Positions 34,721 to 44,248 are shown, numbered from the stretch's first letter. The stretch: DNA of 64,000 bases from Levilactobacillus senmaizukei DSM 21775 = NBRC 103853 (GCF_001592085.1 NZ_BCWD01000011.1:1-64000), one strand, 5' to 3'. Program-made: numbers and translations. Notes: generated by a model from the letters alone, not told the origin.

Positions 34721-36250
34721 CTAGTGCCGGAAGTGCCGGTTGCCGGTGAAGATAAGGGCAACGCCGTATGCATTGGCCATGGCGATGGAATCATTGTCAC
34801 GAATGCTACCACCAGGTTCGGCAATGACCTTGATGCCATGCTGTGCAGCGTATTCGACACAGTCATCCATTGGGAAGAAGGCGTCGGAAATCAGTACCGC
34901 TTGGTTAAAGTCCGGCTGAGTTTCGGCCTTACCCACGGCAATTTTGACGGCATCAATGCGGTTCATCTGACCGGGCCCAATCCCTAGAGTCTGTGTGGCC
35001 GAATTGACCACAATCGCATTGCTCTTAACGAACTTGATGGCTTTTAAGCCGAAGGTTACGGCCCGAAGTTGTTCGTCTGTTGGTTGGGCATGACTAACGA
35101 CTTTAAAATTGGCGGGATCGTCGACGACCGTATCGGGTTCCTGTCGGAGCAAGCCACCTCGGACGCTCAACACTTCGTCAGCTTCCGGTGCCTGTGACGA
35201 CGTAAAGTCTACCGTGAGCAATCGAAGATTTTTCTTCTTCGCCAGTACATCGTAGGCGTCGTTGTCAAAGCTGGGAGCGATGATAATTTCTAAGAAGAGA
35301 TGGTGCATTTTGGTTGCGGTGGCTAGGTCAACGGGCCGGTTGAGGACGATGATCCCACCGAAGATGGACATGGAGTCAGCGGCGTAGCATTTGTCCCAAG
35401 CGGTTGTCAGGTCGGCAGCCGTTCCAATGCCGCAGGGGTTCATGTGCTTTAGGGCAACGACGGTGGGTTCTTCGTATTCTCGAATCAGGCCCAGACCTGC
35501 ATCAGCGTCTTTGATGTTGTTGTAGGATAAGGGCTTTCCGTGCAGTTGTTTGGCGGCTGCAATTGAGAAAGGTACCGGTTGATCGGCCTGATAGAAGGTC
35601 GCGGTCTGTTGTGGGTTTTCACCGTAGCGCAAGGCTTGTTTTCGTTGATAGGTGAGGGTCAATGTTTCGGGCTTGGCTTCATCGGTTAAGTAGTTGGCAA
35701 TAATCGCATCGTAATGTGCCGTGTGATGAAAGACCTTGGCTGCCAAGTGTTTCCGGAATAGCAAGTCGTCAGTATGTTCAATCAGCGACTGACTAACTTG
35801 GTCATAGTCGGCGGGATCGCAGACCACCAGGACATCTTGATAGTTCTTTGCCGCGGCCCGAATTAAGGAGGGCCCGCCAATGTCGATCTGTTCCGTTGCC
35901 GTTGTTAGGGTCACATCGGCCTGGGCAATGGTTTTGGCAAAGGGATAGAGGTTCACGCAGACCAGATCGATGGGGGCAATCACGTGTTCCTGTAATGTTT
36001 GCAGGTGGTCCGGATTGTTCCGGCGGGCGAGAATTCCACCAAAAACGCGTGGATTCAGCGTCTTCACCCGACCATCTAACATTTCTGGGAAGTGCGTGAC
36101 TTCTTCGATTGGGATGGCCGAAATGCCGGCCGCGGCTAAGGCGGCGAGGGTTCCACCGGTCGAGACAATTTCAAAATCCTGAGAGACCAGGGTTTGGGCA
36201 AATTCAACGAGACCGACTTTATCAGAAACACTTAACAGAGCACGACGCAT
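34721..36250 (-). CDS. purH: Bifunctional AICAR transformylase / IMP cyclohydrolase
   Basis: A 509-residue enzyme for the last two steps of de novo purine synthesis, AICAR to FAICAR to IMP. The N-terminal MGS-like cyclohydrolase domain (RRALLSVSDKVGLVEFAQ, TGGTLAALAAAGI) is followed by the transformylase domain (YGENPQQTATFY, ALKHMNPCGIG, ISDAFFPMDD). Length and C-terminus are normal. ATG 36250 has AGGAGG; a promoter TTGATC-17-TATGAT lies on the - strand at 36314-36286. No other pur gene is adjacent, which is unusual because purH normally sits inside the pur operon. Confidence 0.96.
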   Translation of the reverse strand: MRRALLSVSDKVGLVEFAQTLVSQDFEIVSTGGTLAALAAAGISAIPIEEVTHFPEMLDGRVKTLNPRVFGGILARRNNPDHLQTLQEHVIAPIDLVCVNLYPFAKTIAQADVTLTTATEQIDIGGPSLIRAAAKNYQDVLVVCDPADYDQVSQSLIEHTDDLLFRKHLAAKVFHHTAHYDAIIANYLTDEAKPETLTLTYQRKQALRYGENPQQTATFYQADQPVPFSIAAAKQLHGKPLSYNNIKDADAGLGLIREYEEPTVVALKHMNPCGIGTAADLTTAWDKCYAADSMSIFGGIIVLNRPVDLATATKMHHLFLEIIIAPSFDNDAYDVLAKKKNLRLLTVDFTSSQAPEADEVLSVRGGLLRQEPDTVVDDPANFKVVSHAQPTDEQLRAVTFGLKAIKFVKSNAIVVNSATQTLGIGPGQMNRIDAVKIAVGKAETQPDFNQAVLISDAFFPMDDCVEYAAQHGIKVIAEPGGSIRDNDSIAMANAYGVALIFTGNRHFRH

Positions 36251-36742
36251 GGTGGACCTCCTATTGATTTAGAATGTTTAGGCCCATCATACGCGATTGT
36301 TTCTGAACGATCAACGGGAACAAAATATAATTATTCGCATATTGGCGGTTTCAAGTGCGGACAGACGGCTCATCAACTCAATTGATGATAAATAACTTTA
36401 TATTAAGGCGGCCGGGGTCCCTTTTAACATTGCTCCAGGTGTGGTTCGGTGTAAGACGAGTGAGATGGCGAAAACTAGGTCGACTGCCGATTGAATTCTT
36501 AATGATTTGCCAACCTGATAGTTGGCGGTATCGTTGATTTAACAGGCTTTCTGTAATAAATATAATTGTAAGACGCGGTAATTAAACTGCAATTGATCTG
36601 TCACGAATTGCACACGAAAAAAGGTTACAGTGAAACTGGTTTAGGAAATGAGGAGGTGAATAAAGGGGAGCTTTCGTGTTGGGGAGAGTCCACACGGCTA
36701 GGAGTAGGGCACACCAAATTTAAGTAGGGAAGTGCCAAGATT
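36251..36742. promoter_or_regulatory. Divergent intergenic region between purH and the GH25 gene
   Basis: The - strand promoter of purH is at 36286-36314 (TATGAT and TTGATC, 17 bp apart). On the + strand a TATAAT at 36561-36566 lies about 175 bp upstream of the lysozyme start, implying a long leader that contains an AGGAGG (36651 region) without a good reading frame. I see no gene or known riboswitch. Confidence 0.45.
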
Positions 36743-38092
36743 ATGTCGAATACACACCTTTGGGCCAAGCGATTAACCCAAGCAGTTGTTGCTGCTAGTG
36801 CACTGCTGGGGATTGCGTGGAGCGGCCAAGCCGTTGCCCACGCGGGCACCTTGGCCATTCCGGATATCTCCGAATGGCAAGGTAAATTAACCGCTAACCA
36901 AGTTTCTAATTTAAAAAGTCAGGTTTCATTTGTGATTAACCGGCGGCAGTATGGATCGTCGTACAAGGACCTCTACGCCACCAACAACACCGCCCTTTAC
37001 GTGAAGTACGGAATTCCGTTTGGGGAATACGACTATGCTCGGTTCACGAGTGTGGCTAGCGCCAAGACCGAGGCCAAGGATTTTTACAATCGGTCGAATA
37101 AGAGCGCCAAATTCTATGTGTTGGATTTTGAAGAAAACGATGTGAGTTCAGGGACCACCAATGCCGCGGTGAAGGCTTGGTACAATGAAATGCGGTCGTT
37201 GACCAATAAGAATCTCGTTTTCTACTCTTACCAGTCATTTGCGACATCGTATGCCAATACGGCCCGGCAAAAATTTGATGCACAGTGGATTGCTAATTAT
37301 TCCACGACGCCAACGATCTCATACGCTCTGTGGCAGTACACGGATCACAACTACTTATCGGCCTTAAGTGAATATACCGATAACAGTCGGGCAGTCACCA
37401 CCGTTCATCCGATCAATTGGTGGACAGATGGGATGACGACGGCGTTAACACCGGTTACTTATGCCTACAGCAAGTACAATGCGGGTCAACACGTCTATTT
37501 ACATAAGGGCGCATCGAAGTATCAGGATGGGACTGCCATTGCCAGTTCCGATCGACAAAAGTTCTACAAAATTTCGAAGGTGAAGCGTCTGACACAGTCA
37601 AAGTCTAAGCAAGCCTTGTACATTGGGGCTCTTGGTAAATGGGTCTTATCTCAGGATGCCACGGGATTCTGGGTTGGACAACATGGGTCATTTAATCTGA
37701 TCCATAAATTGAATATTTATTCTGACGCGAGTCTAAGTAAGAAGACGGGGAGCTATTATGTCTCGGGTGACAAGGTGGCCGGTAAGGTCGTGAAGGCGCC
37801 AAGTGGCAAGTCATATCGGATTAAGACCAATCTCGGCTATATCTCCGCCAATACCCGGTTCTCCAATCATGCTTACTACGAGTCGGTCGCTGCTTCCAAG
37901 ACGTTGACGACTAAGAAGAAGTTATATGAGTACCAGAAGTCTTCATTTGCCAAGTCTAGCCGATCTAAGGCGGTTACTAAAGGAACGAAGCTGAAGGTGA
38001 CGGCGATGAAGAAACGGTCGACGGGGTCGCGTTACTTTGTCTTAAGCAATGGCAAATACGTGACGGCTTTGCGGAGCTACGTTAAGGAATAA
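36743..38092 (+). CDS. Secreted GH25 muramidase with C-terminal wall-binding repeats
   Basis: A 449-residue exported lysozyme that cuts the N-acetylmuramic acid to N-acetylglucosamine bond of peptidoglycan. A signal peptide (1-34, ending AVAHA) precedes a GH25 domain (about 38-230) with the catalytic acids in PDISEWQG (Asp41) and YVLDFEEND (Asp128, Glu130). The C-terminal half carries DUF5776-like repeats, such as RYFVLSNGKYVTALRSYV, related to those of the protein at 6385. ATG 36743 has an AGGGAAG site. A small exported protein follows after 21 bases. It is probably a housekeeping autolysin rather than a phage endolysin, because it has its own signal peptide. Confidence 0.9.
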   Translation: MSNTHLWAKRLTQAVVAASALLGIAWSGQAVAHAGTLAIPDISEWQGKLTANQVSNLKSQVSFVINRRQYGSSYKDLYATNNTALYVKYGIPFGEYDYARFTSVASAKTEAKDFYNRSNKSAKFYVLDFEENDVSSGTTNAAVKAWYNEMRSLTNKNLVFYSYQSFATSYANTARQKFDAQWIANYSTTPTISYALWQYTDHNYLSALSEYTDNSRAVTTVHPINWWTDGMTTALTPVTYAYSKYNAGQHVYLHKGASKYQDGTAIASSDRQKFYKISKVKRLTQSKSKQALYIGALGKWVLSQDATGFWVGQHGSFNLIHKLNIYSDASLSKKTGSYYVSGDKVAGKVVKAPSGKSYRIKTNLGYISANTRFSNHAYYESVAASKTLTTKKKLYEYQKSSFAKSSRSKAVTKGTKLKVTAMKKRSTGSRYFVLSNGKYVTALRSYVKE

Positions 38093-38113
38093 TAGAAGAG
38101 AGGCTGAGTAAAT

Positions 38114-38758
38114 ATGCAACGAAAGACAAAGATTATTACCGGGGTTACCGCCGCGTTGGCCATCGTGACGCTGGGGTCGGGGACGGCCCGGCAGATGCAT
38201 GCCGCTAATAACGTCAGCGCGGTGAGCCAGACAACCGCACCGCATACGGTCAACGTTGATCACACTAAGCTGGTGGCAAATTCAACGAGCGGGACCAAGC
38301 AAAATTACACCGTTAAATACACGGCTAAAGGTTCCGCGGACAGTTCGGCAACTTTTCAGAAGAAAACCTATGGATCAGCCACGTTGGCGGCCGATCAGGT
38401 GGATTACGTGGGTAGTGCCGACGGCCCCACGGTGAAACTGAATCACGGAAGTAGAGCTGTCGTTCAGGGAACCATGGGGCATACCTATGTCCATTGGACC
38501 AAGGGGGATTGGTCGGTGACCGCCGTGACCAACAATGCCGATGTGACCGGAACGCCAACTCAATTCGCTAAACGGGTCAATACCCAAATTTCGCAGCGTA
38601 ATTTGCCTAAAAAGGCAGACACCGGGGCCATTACGGTTTACAGTCAGGATGAAAAGAATGAGACCAATTCCGTGAGTTGGCACCGGGGCAAACAGCTTTA
38701 CCAAGTCAGTGGAACCGTGGCTGATGCCACGGTCAAGGTTGCTCAAAGCGCTAATTAG
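38114..38758 (+). CDS. Exported protein of unknown function, downstream of the lysozyme
   Basis: A 214-residue protein with an N-terminal signal sequence (MQRKTKIITGVTAALAIVTL to about MHAA, residue 29) and a Thr/Ser/Gly-rich, beta-prone mature part. I recognise no domain. It follows the GH25 gene by 21 bases and shares its terminator, so the two are co-transcribed; the product could modulate or accompany the muramidase outside the cell. That link is inference only. Confidence 0.7.
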   Translation: MQRKTKIITGVTAALAIVTLGSGTARQMHAANNVSAVSQTTAPHTVNVDHTKLVANSTSGTKQNYTVKYTAKGSADSSATFQKKTYGSATLAADQVDYVGSADGPTVKLNHGSRAVVQGTMGHTYVHWTKGDWSVTAVTNNADVTGTPTQFAKRVNTQISQRNLPKKADTGAITVYSQDEKNETNSVSWHRGKQLYQVSGTVADATVKVAQSAN

Positions 38759-38773
38759 TTCAACCGGTTGATG

Positions 38774-38803
38774 AAGCAGTCGTGAGTCCACGACTGCTTT
38801 TCT
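38774..38803 (+). terminator. Terminator of the GH25 operon
   Basis: AAGCAGTCGTG / CACGACTGCTT stem followed by TTTTCT. Confidence 0.88.
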
Positions 38804-38910
38804 GGTTAGGTGGGCCAACCGTAGTGGATACCGCGTGACTTTTTTCGATCTGGACTGGTCAGAAGCGACCGTTAGCCGTACACTTAAAGTACTGAACGGA
38901 GGGGGTTGCC

Positions 38911-40095
38911 GTGAACAAACAGGGCCAGTCCGAATCGGGATTCTCCTGGTTTTATCGACGCTTTTTAAACAATCATATAACGATTCTTTTATTAAATATC
39001 TTCCTGCTATTATTGGTCATTCATGAACTGCTTCAAAATGCTCAGTTGCTAACGCCAATCTGGCGCTTTATCAGTATCACCACGCCATCCCTGGTGGTGG
39101 CCGGAATCCTGTTCTACGTGTTAGATCCGTTCGTCCACTTCATGGAACGGCGACTGCACCTAAACCAGGGGACGGCGATCGCAGTTGCCATGGTGCTGAC
39201 GGTCGCCTTGATTGCCTTGGTCTTTGTCCTGTTAATTCCTTTTTTGGCGCGGCAAATGGCTGGGGTCATTGCGTCCTTACCGCAATTCTCGAATGACTTG
39301 TTGCGGCACTTCAATCGGCTGAATCGGGAACATCACTGGTTGTCGAGTGAGACGCTGGCTGAGATTAATAATCGCGTCACGTCGTACTTTTCGAAACGAG
39401 GCTTTAACATTTTGACGGGAACGCTGACCTCATTAGGTAGCATGGTCACCACGGTTACGGATTGGGTCATCACCCTAATCACGGCGCCGCTGGTCCTGTT
39501 CTTCATGTTGAAGGACGGCACGCGCTTTCCCCATTACGTTAGTCAGATTATCCCGACGCGGTATCGTGGACGATTTGTGACGATGCTAGCGCAGATGAAT
39601 CAGAAGGTCAGCTCGTATGTGCGGGGACAACTGACCGTGGCTTTCTGTGTGATGGCGATCTTCACCGTGGGCTATACGATTATCGGTTTGCGGTATGCCT
39701 TACTGATTGGCTTGCTAGCGGGGCCATTGAACCTGATCCCATACTTTGGATCGGCCATTGCCCTGGTGCCGGCGTTGATTATTGGCTTTTTGACCAGTCC
39801 GTCGATGCTGATTGGGGTCATCGTGGTTTACCTCATCGAATGGGTCCTGGAGACCCAGGTCTTATCACCACTGATCATGGGGAACAGTTTGGAAATGCAC
39901 CCCATTACCATTGTCTTCGTGTTGTTGGCCGGGGGTAAGATGTTTGGGTTGATCGGTGTGGTCTTCGGGGTTCCTGGTTTTGCCATCCTGAAGGTTTTCG
40001 TCGCCACCGCCTTTCACCTGTACCAGGAATACTCAGCTTTGTATCCCGATATTTTGCCGGACGAGGAAGACCTGGATGATTGGCGTCAAAACTAA
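38911..40095 (+). CDS. AI-2E family membrane transporter
   Basis: A 394-residue polytopic membrane protein. Features of the AI-2E (TqsA/PerM) family are visible: paired N-terminal spans, a long extracytoplasmic helical region (about 100-185), the PLVLFFMLKDG motif, the GLRYALLIGLLAGPLNLIPYFG segment read across two helices, and the GEVFGVPG-like C-terminal GVVFGVPGFAILK. Members export small molecules or ions; a link to autoinducer-2 is established only for TqsA. The GTG start has GGAGGGGG seven bases upstream. Monocistronic. Confidence 0.88.
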   Translation: MNKQGQSESGFSWFYRRFLNNHITILLLNIFLLLLVIHELLQNAQLLTPIWRFISITTPSLVVAGILFYVLDPFVHFMERRLHLNQGTAIAVAMVLTVALIALVFVLLIPFLARQMAGVIASLPQFSNDLLRHFNRLNREHHWLSSETLAEINNRVTSYFSKRGFNILTGTLTSLGSMVTTVTDWVITLITAPLVLFFMLKDGTRFPHYVSQIIPTRYRGRFVTMLAQMNQKVSSYVRGQLTVAFCVMAIFTVGYTIIGLRYALLIGLLAGPLNLIPYFGSAIALVPALIIGFLTSPSMLIGVIVVYLIEWVLETQVLSPLIMGNSLEMHPITIVFVLLAGGKMFGLIGVVFGVPGFAILKVFVATAFHLYQEYSALYPDILPDEEDLDDWRQN

Positions 40096-40110
40096 CATAT
40101 AACGAAAGCA

Positions 40111-40149
40111 AGAGGCCTGCTCAACTAAATTTGTTGAGCAGGCCTCTTT
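40111..40149. terminator. Bidirectional terminator
   Basis: AGAGGCCTGCTCAAC stem and complement with T-rich end, separating convergent genes. Confidence 0.92.
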
Positions 40150-40172
40150 GTCAGTTAATCACTTAAAAGCTG

Positions 40173-41243
40173 TTAGTCTTGGTTGCGACGACGGCGAGCG
40201 CCGAAGAACCAGGCGAAGACGGCTGCGGCAACGACAACCAATCCACCTAGGAGGTAGAGTTGGTGCTTGTCATTTTCCTTGTTGGCAGCAGATTCCTTGT
40301 TGTTTGACGCGGAAGCCTGTTTCGTCGTTTGACCAGTGGTCGAATTAGAATTATCTGACTTGGATTGCTTGTCGGTGGTCTTTTTATCCTTAGAAGTCGT
40401 CTTGTCGGGTTTCTTCGAGACGGCATTCTTGGTTGCGGCGTGGGCCACGGTTTCTCCCGTGACTTGATTAAGAACGTGGGAGACGGCTGGAACGACCGCC
40501 GTTAAGGCACCTTGCGCTTGGTTGCCGGCAAAGGCCAACACGGACGTTCCATTATGACTACCGGAACGAGAGGTGGTCAAGGTTGCTCGATGACCGGTTC
40601 CAGTTGAAGTGCCGTTAGCCTTGGTGACAGTCTTTCCGGATTGTTTGGAACCCTTAGCAGTCTTCGTGCTCTTCTTGGTCGATGGCTTGGTGGCCTTTTT
40701 AACGACCTTGGCTGGCTTTTTACCAGTATCGGTGGCTGGTTCGCCAGCGGTGTGCGTCGTTGAAGTGTCCGTCGTTGCGGGTTGCGTTGGGGTTGTCGTG
40801 GTTGTGCCAGTTTGGCCACCATTATTGTGGTTATTGTTGGCGGCGGCAATCAACGCGTCGAGAACGGTCTGCCGAACCGTGGCCAGCTTGCTGTCGGCCT
40901 GATCCTTATCGGTCTTAGCTTGACTAAGCAAGCCTTCGTCTGTCGCTAATAGTGCTTTGGCAGTGGTAAGGGCCTTGTCGGCATCGGAACTGGCATCTTG
41001 TGCTGATGTAAGATTTATTTTAGCAGTCTCGACGGCAGCATCGGCACTACTTGCAGCGCTTGAAGCGTCATTGAACTTAGTTTGGGCATCACTCGCCGCG
41101 GTCTTGGCAGCGTCGGCGGTGGACTTAGCCGCGGTAGCCTTGTCATTCAGTGCTTTTTGATTATCGCTGGCGGATTGCGCGGCGGTTGCAGCTATGGTGC
41201 TAGCGGTTGCGGCATTGGAGGCGGCAGTTTGAGCTGCGGCCAA
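40173..41243 (-). pseudogene. Surface-anchored Ala/Thr/Lys-rich protein, apparently 5'-truncated
   Basis: The readable 356 residues comprise an alanine-rich coiled coil (about 1-135, heptad-like ADAAKTAASDAQTKF), a Thr/Pro/Lys-rich spacer typical of wall-spanning stalks, and a C-terminal membrane helix with RRRRNQD tail (YLLGGLVVVAAAVFAWFF). No clear LPXTG precedes the helix. The 5' end is abnormal: the first usable codon is TTG 41243 without any ribosome binding site, no signal peptide is encoded, and the open frame upstream (to a TAA about 41311) is unlike a leader. The start has probably been deleted (see the remnant at 41241), so the gene is likely non-functional. Confidence 0.65.
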
Positions 41244-41303
41244 TTGACTCAGATGTTGGCGGCTATTACGACCAAAGACGACGCGGATACAGTAGAGAAG
41301 TAA
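41241..41303 (+). pseudogene. 3' remnant of a + strand gene at a deletion scar
   Basis: The + frame ending TAA 41301-41303 reads QLTQMLAAITTKDDADTVEK, a normal-looking hydrophilic C-terminus, and is followed 20 bp later by a strong + strand terminator that no other gene needs. Upstream, the same frame runs into the antisense of the surface protein gene. This is best explained as the last 20 codons of a lost, formerly divergent gene. The family is not recognisable. Confidence 0.5.
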
Positions 41304-41323
41304 AAGGATTTATAGTCCGAGCG

Positions 41324-41355
41324 AGGATTGACGAGAAGTCGTCGATCCTTTTTTT
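41324..41355 (+). terminator. Orphan + strand terminator
   Basis: AGGATTGACGA / TCGTCGATCCT stem (one G-T pair), GAAG loop, seven T. No intact + strand gene lies upstream before the terminator at 40111. Confidence 0.85.
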
Positions 41356-41628
41356 GTGGACAAAAGTCGCCACACATTTAACCATGTGGACAAATTGCTT
41401 TAGCTAGTAAAAGCTGTTTCACAGGACGTCCAGCTTGCGTGAAAGCGATTAATCAATGCGGATTTTTCATGAAACAAATCTAAACTTCGCCGTCAATTCG
41501 AATAAATTTCATGCTATAATCAATCCTGTTGTTCAAAAACGACACCACAATATATTGTGCTCATAGCCTAATCTCGCCGGCAAGAAACACTAGATATGGC
41601 AACTAAATTTATAAGGGAGCACAAGCAT
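41356..41628 (+). promoter_or_regulatory. Promoter and leader of pnuC
   Basis: An extended -10 (TGCTATAAT, hexamer 41514-41519) lies 16 bp after TCAATT, giving a leader of about 100 nt with the hairpin CACAA-TATA-TTGTG. Further upstream TGTGGACAAA occurs twice (about 41354 and 41384). NAD-responsive riboswitches precede pnuC in some Lactobacillales; I cannot match a consensus by eye here. Confidence 0.4.
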
Positions 41629-42381
41629 ATGACGCATTATTTTCAATTTTTATCACATCAATTAACCGGATGGCCGCAACAGAATTATTACTTATTCTTC
41701 TTTAGCTTGGGTTGTCAGGTCATGACCCTGGTTAGTTCACCAATCACTTGGCTGACGATCTTAACCTTTATCGGGACGACGTTAGGGGTGCTCTGTGTTT
41801 TGGCGATTAACGCCGCCAAGTCGGTCAATGGTTTCCTAGGAGTTGTCTCGGCCTTTTGCTTCATCGTGACCGGCTATGCCGCCAAAAATTATCTGAGTAT
41901 TTTTGAACAGGTGGCTTACGTGGCGACGTTAGATATTCCGGTACTTCTGAGTGCTAGTTGGAACGTCAATATGGCCGCTAAGATTCGGCGGTTTACTGGG
42001 AAGTCATGGGCCGTGGCTTTGGTGTCAACGGTCGTGGTTTACTTGATTGCCGGTTGGGGGATTGGCACGTTTACCGATGATCCCCGGCCTTGGGTCGATG
42101 CAATTAGCTTCGCCATCAGCTTGTCCGCGGGCGTGATTTGCTTCCTACGCTTCAACAACCAATACGTTTGGTGGATCGCATCGGGGCTGGCACAAATGGT
42201 CCTGTGGTTTATTTCCTTCCGGCAAGGTTCAGCCACGCTGGCCATGTTCATCAATAGCTCGATTTACCTATTGAACGACGTCTTGGCCTTCACGATTTCT
42301 CCCTGGTACAACCAGAAGGAGCGGCAACGGGTGATGAAGCAAGAAGCAGCGTACGCGGCCAGCCTGGAACAGGCGAACTAA
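41629..42381 (+). CDS. pnuC: Nicotinamide riboside transporter PnuC
   Basis: A 250-residue membrane protein with about seven spans of the PnuC family, which takes up nicotinamide riboside by facilitated diffusion for NAD synthesis. Supporting segments are QNYYLFFFSLGCQVM, FLGVVSAFCFIVTGY, the WxxG-type WNVNMAAKIRRFTGKSW loop, and NNQYVWWIASGLAQM plus NSSIYLLNDVLAF at the substrate site. ATG 41629 has AAGGGAG; the upstream ATG at 41596 has none. It stands alone, so regulation probably lies in its own leader. Confidence 0.9.
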   Translation: MTHYFQFLSHQLTGWPQQNYYLFFFSLGCQVMTLVSSPITWLTILTFIGTTLGVLCVLAINAAKSVNGFLGVVSAFCFIVTGYAAKNYLSIFEQVAYVATLDIPVLLSASWNVNMAAKIRRFTGKSWAVALVSTVVVYLIAGWGIGTFTDDPRPWVDAISFAISLSAGVICFLRFNNQYVWWIASGLAQMVLWFISFRQGSATLAMFINSSIYLLNDVLAFTISPWYNQKERQRVMKQEAAYAASLEQAN

Positions 42382-42461
42382 CCGGTTCCTGGTATTTAGA
42401 AGGCAAAATTTTAGCGGTCGTGGTACACTTAAACCAATGTTTTTTAGAGGAGTGAGCGGCC

Positions 42462-43379
42462 GTGATTGTCGAAAGAAAAATCGGAACGAGTGACCAAAAC
42501 CTGGTCTGGGTGATGGCAATGATGGAGGACGATAGTGACCGTGAAGCCCTGCAGGTTAAGTATGGTCTCACGGATGAAATCATTACCTATGTGACCGACG
42601 TTAACGAACGGTCGCACTATGATCGCGATGAATATTTGAATACTCAACTGATCGTCTTTCACGTGCCAGTCGTGGTTGATCAGATCTCGCAGCGTTACAT
42701 CACGCGGCCCGTCACGTTCCTGTTGAAGGGTAATCAGATCTTCACGATTACCACCAAGCGGACGCAGTGGGTTAATCAGATACTGACGGAGCGATTGAAA
42801 TTGGAGACGATTGCCGATACCAATGAGTTCATGTTGATTGGACTCTTTATCCTGTTTGACCAATTTATCCCACCAATTCGTAAGATTAATGCGGAGCAGA
42901 ATCGACTGGATAAGCAATTGAATCAGTCGCCAGATAATAAGGATTTAATCGCGCTATCTAACCTACAGCAGAGCCTGGCCTACTTCGTCAGTGCGACGCG
43001 GAACAACGCCATGCTGGTGTCCAACTTGGGGAGTACGCCATTTGGTAAACAACTCTCTGACCGGAATAAGGAACACCTAGCGGATGCGGTTATTGAAGCC
43101 CGACAAACCTCTGAAATGACGGCCATCGAGGCAGATGTCGTCGACCGGATCTCGCGGACCTTCAACAACGTTTTGAATAATAACTTAAACGACACCATGA
43201 AATTCTTGACGATTTGGTCGTTAGTTTTAACGATTCCAACGATTGTCACCGGATTTTATGGGATGAATGTCAAGTTACCTTTTGCCAACCAAGGACTCTC
43301 CTGGGTCATCACCGTGCTCATTATGGTAGGAATTATGATTTGGGTGGCCATTGCGTTACGGCATCGTCACTTCTGGTAA
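42462..43379 (+). CDS. corA: CorA-type Mg2+/divalent cation channel
   Basis: A 305-residue CorA family protein. The N-terminal cytosolic alpha/beta domain and long stalk helix (about 140-240) are followed by two membrane helices, with the diagnostic GMN selectivity motif in GFYGMNVKLP (about residue 265). It forms a homopentameric Mg2+ or Co2+ channel. GTG 42462 is preceded by GGAGTGAG. Monocistronic with a terminator at 43390. Confidence 0.92.
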   Translation: MIVERKIGTSDQNLVWVMAMMEDDSDREALQVKYGLTDEIITYVTDVNERSHYDRDEYLNTQLIVFHVPVVVDQISQRYITRPVTFLLKGNQIFTITTKRTQWVNQILTERLKLETIADTNEFMLIGLFILFDQFIPPIRKINAEQNRLDKQLNQSPDNKDLIALSNLQQSLAYFVSATRNNAMLVSNLGSTPFGKQLSDRNKEHLADAVIEARQTSEMTAIEADVVDRISRTFNNVLNNNLNDTMKFLTIWSLVLTIPTIVTGFYGMNVKLPFANQGLSWVITVLIMVGIMIWVAIALRHRHFW

Positions 43380-43389
43380 GGGGACCCCT

Positions 43390-43420
43390 AAGCTCACAGC
43401 CACTCGGTTGTGAGCTTTTT
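43390..43420 (+). terminator. Terminator of corA
   Basis: AAGCTCACA / TGTGAGCTT stem with TTTTT. Confidence 0.88.
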
Positions 43421-43563
43421 GAGTAGACGGTAATCAGGTTCTGATCGTGTTGGTAGCGCTACTATCCTAACTATGAGATGTAGCGTTATTTTTATTTGGG
43501 GTTAAACATGGTAGAATTCAGCTCCAAATAAGGCGATAGGCCGTTGAAAGCGAGGCGATTCGC

Positions 43564-43980
43564 ATGAAATTTGACTGGCGGTATGCATTTCATTCTTTTT
43601 GGCTTCTGATGGCGGCAACGGTACTCCTTAGCTCCGTTGCGATTACCGAACATCATGCGCTCCGAGTGGCACTCAGCATCGTGCTCGCTTTCGGCGTGAT
43701 CGATCTGTTATGGACCTGGGAATATCCTTACTTTAGTCGTTTTAGCCGGCAAGGGTCCTCGGCACTCATTAACTTGGCATTGTTCATCATGGTAGCCTTT
43801 GTGGCGGTAAAGGTTGGCCGTGGCTGGAGTCCCAAGGAATGGGGGCTCCTCAGCTTTAGTCTAGCTAGCATTGCCGGCACCATTGATGGCTATCTGGCGC
43901 GACCAACTAAGATTCAACTGATGCAAACCCGGCAACAACTACGCAAGAAGGCCGAAATTTTACGAAACTCATTACGATGA
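43564..43980 (+). CDS. Small four-span membrane protein, function unknown
   Basis: A 138-residue protein with four hydrophobic segments (around 12-28, 34-50, 68-83 and 90-110) and a basic C-terminal helix (QTRQQLRKKAEILRNSLR). The ATG has GCGAGG seven bases upstream. I do not recognise a family. It is monocistronic, with a terminator directly after. Confidence 0.65.
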   Translation: MKFDWRYAFHSFWLLMAATVLLSSVAITEHHALRVALSIVLAFGVIDLLWTWEYPYFSRFSRQGSSALINLALFIMVAFVAVKVGRGWSPKEWGLLSFSLASIAGTIDGYLARPTKIQLMQTRQQLRKKAEILRNSLR

Positions 43981-44026
43981 GGGCTGATCACGGTGATCCA
44001 ACGGCCGTGAAGTCGAGACTTATTAG

Positions 44027-44060
44027 GAAGCCAGGGAACTGATCTCGGGCTTCTTTTTTT
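44027..44060 (+). terminator. Terminator of the small membrane protein gene
   Basis: GAAGCC / GGCTTC stem with a long T run. Confidence 0.78.
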
Positions 44061-44196
44061 GTGCGATACAGAGAGTTATCAGACCTGTGGTCTCAGGGGC
44101 TAGGTAGCGATGCGGAATCGGTAAGTTGCCATCGTAGACCGCTTGGGGTTGGGATCGGTTGCCCCACAGGCGGCGGTCCGCCGCACAATTCTTCAA

Positions 44197-44235
44197 ATAA
44201 AAACCGGTACCGCGGCGCAAGGCCAGCGGTACCGG
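44197..44235 (-). terminator. Terminator of the conserved 82-residue protein gene
   Basis: Perfect stem CCGGTACCGC / GCGGTACCGG; on the - strand it is followed by TTTTTATTT. Confidence 0.92.
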
Positions 44236-44248
44236 ATTAATAATCGAG

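Noticed and set aside
34517-34987. 156-codon + strand frame antisense to the 3' end of purH
   Set aside because: No ribosome binding site, crosses a terminator, and lies opposite a fully conserved enzyme; treated as a shadow.
41436-41455. cre-like GTGAAAGCGATTAA upstream of pnuC
   Set aside because: The invariant CA at the end of the consensus is not in register.
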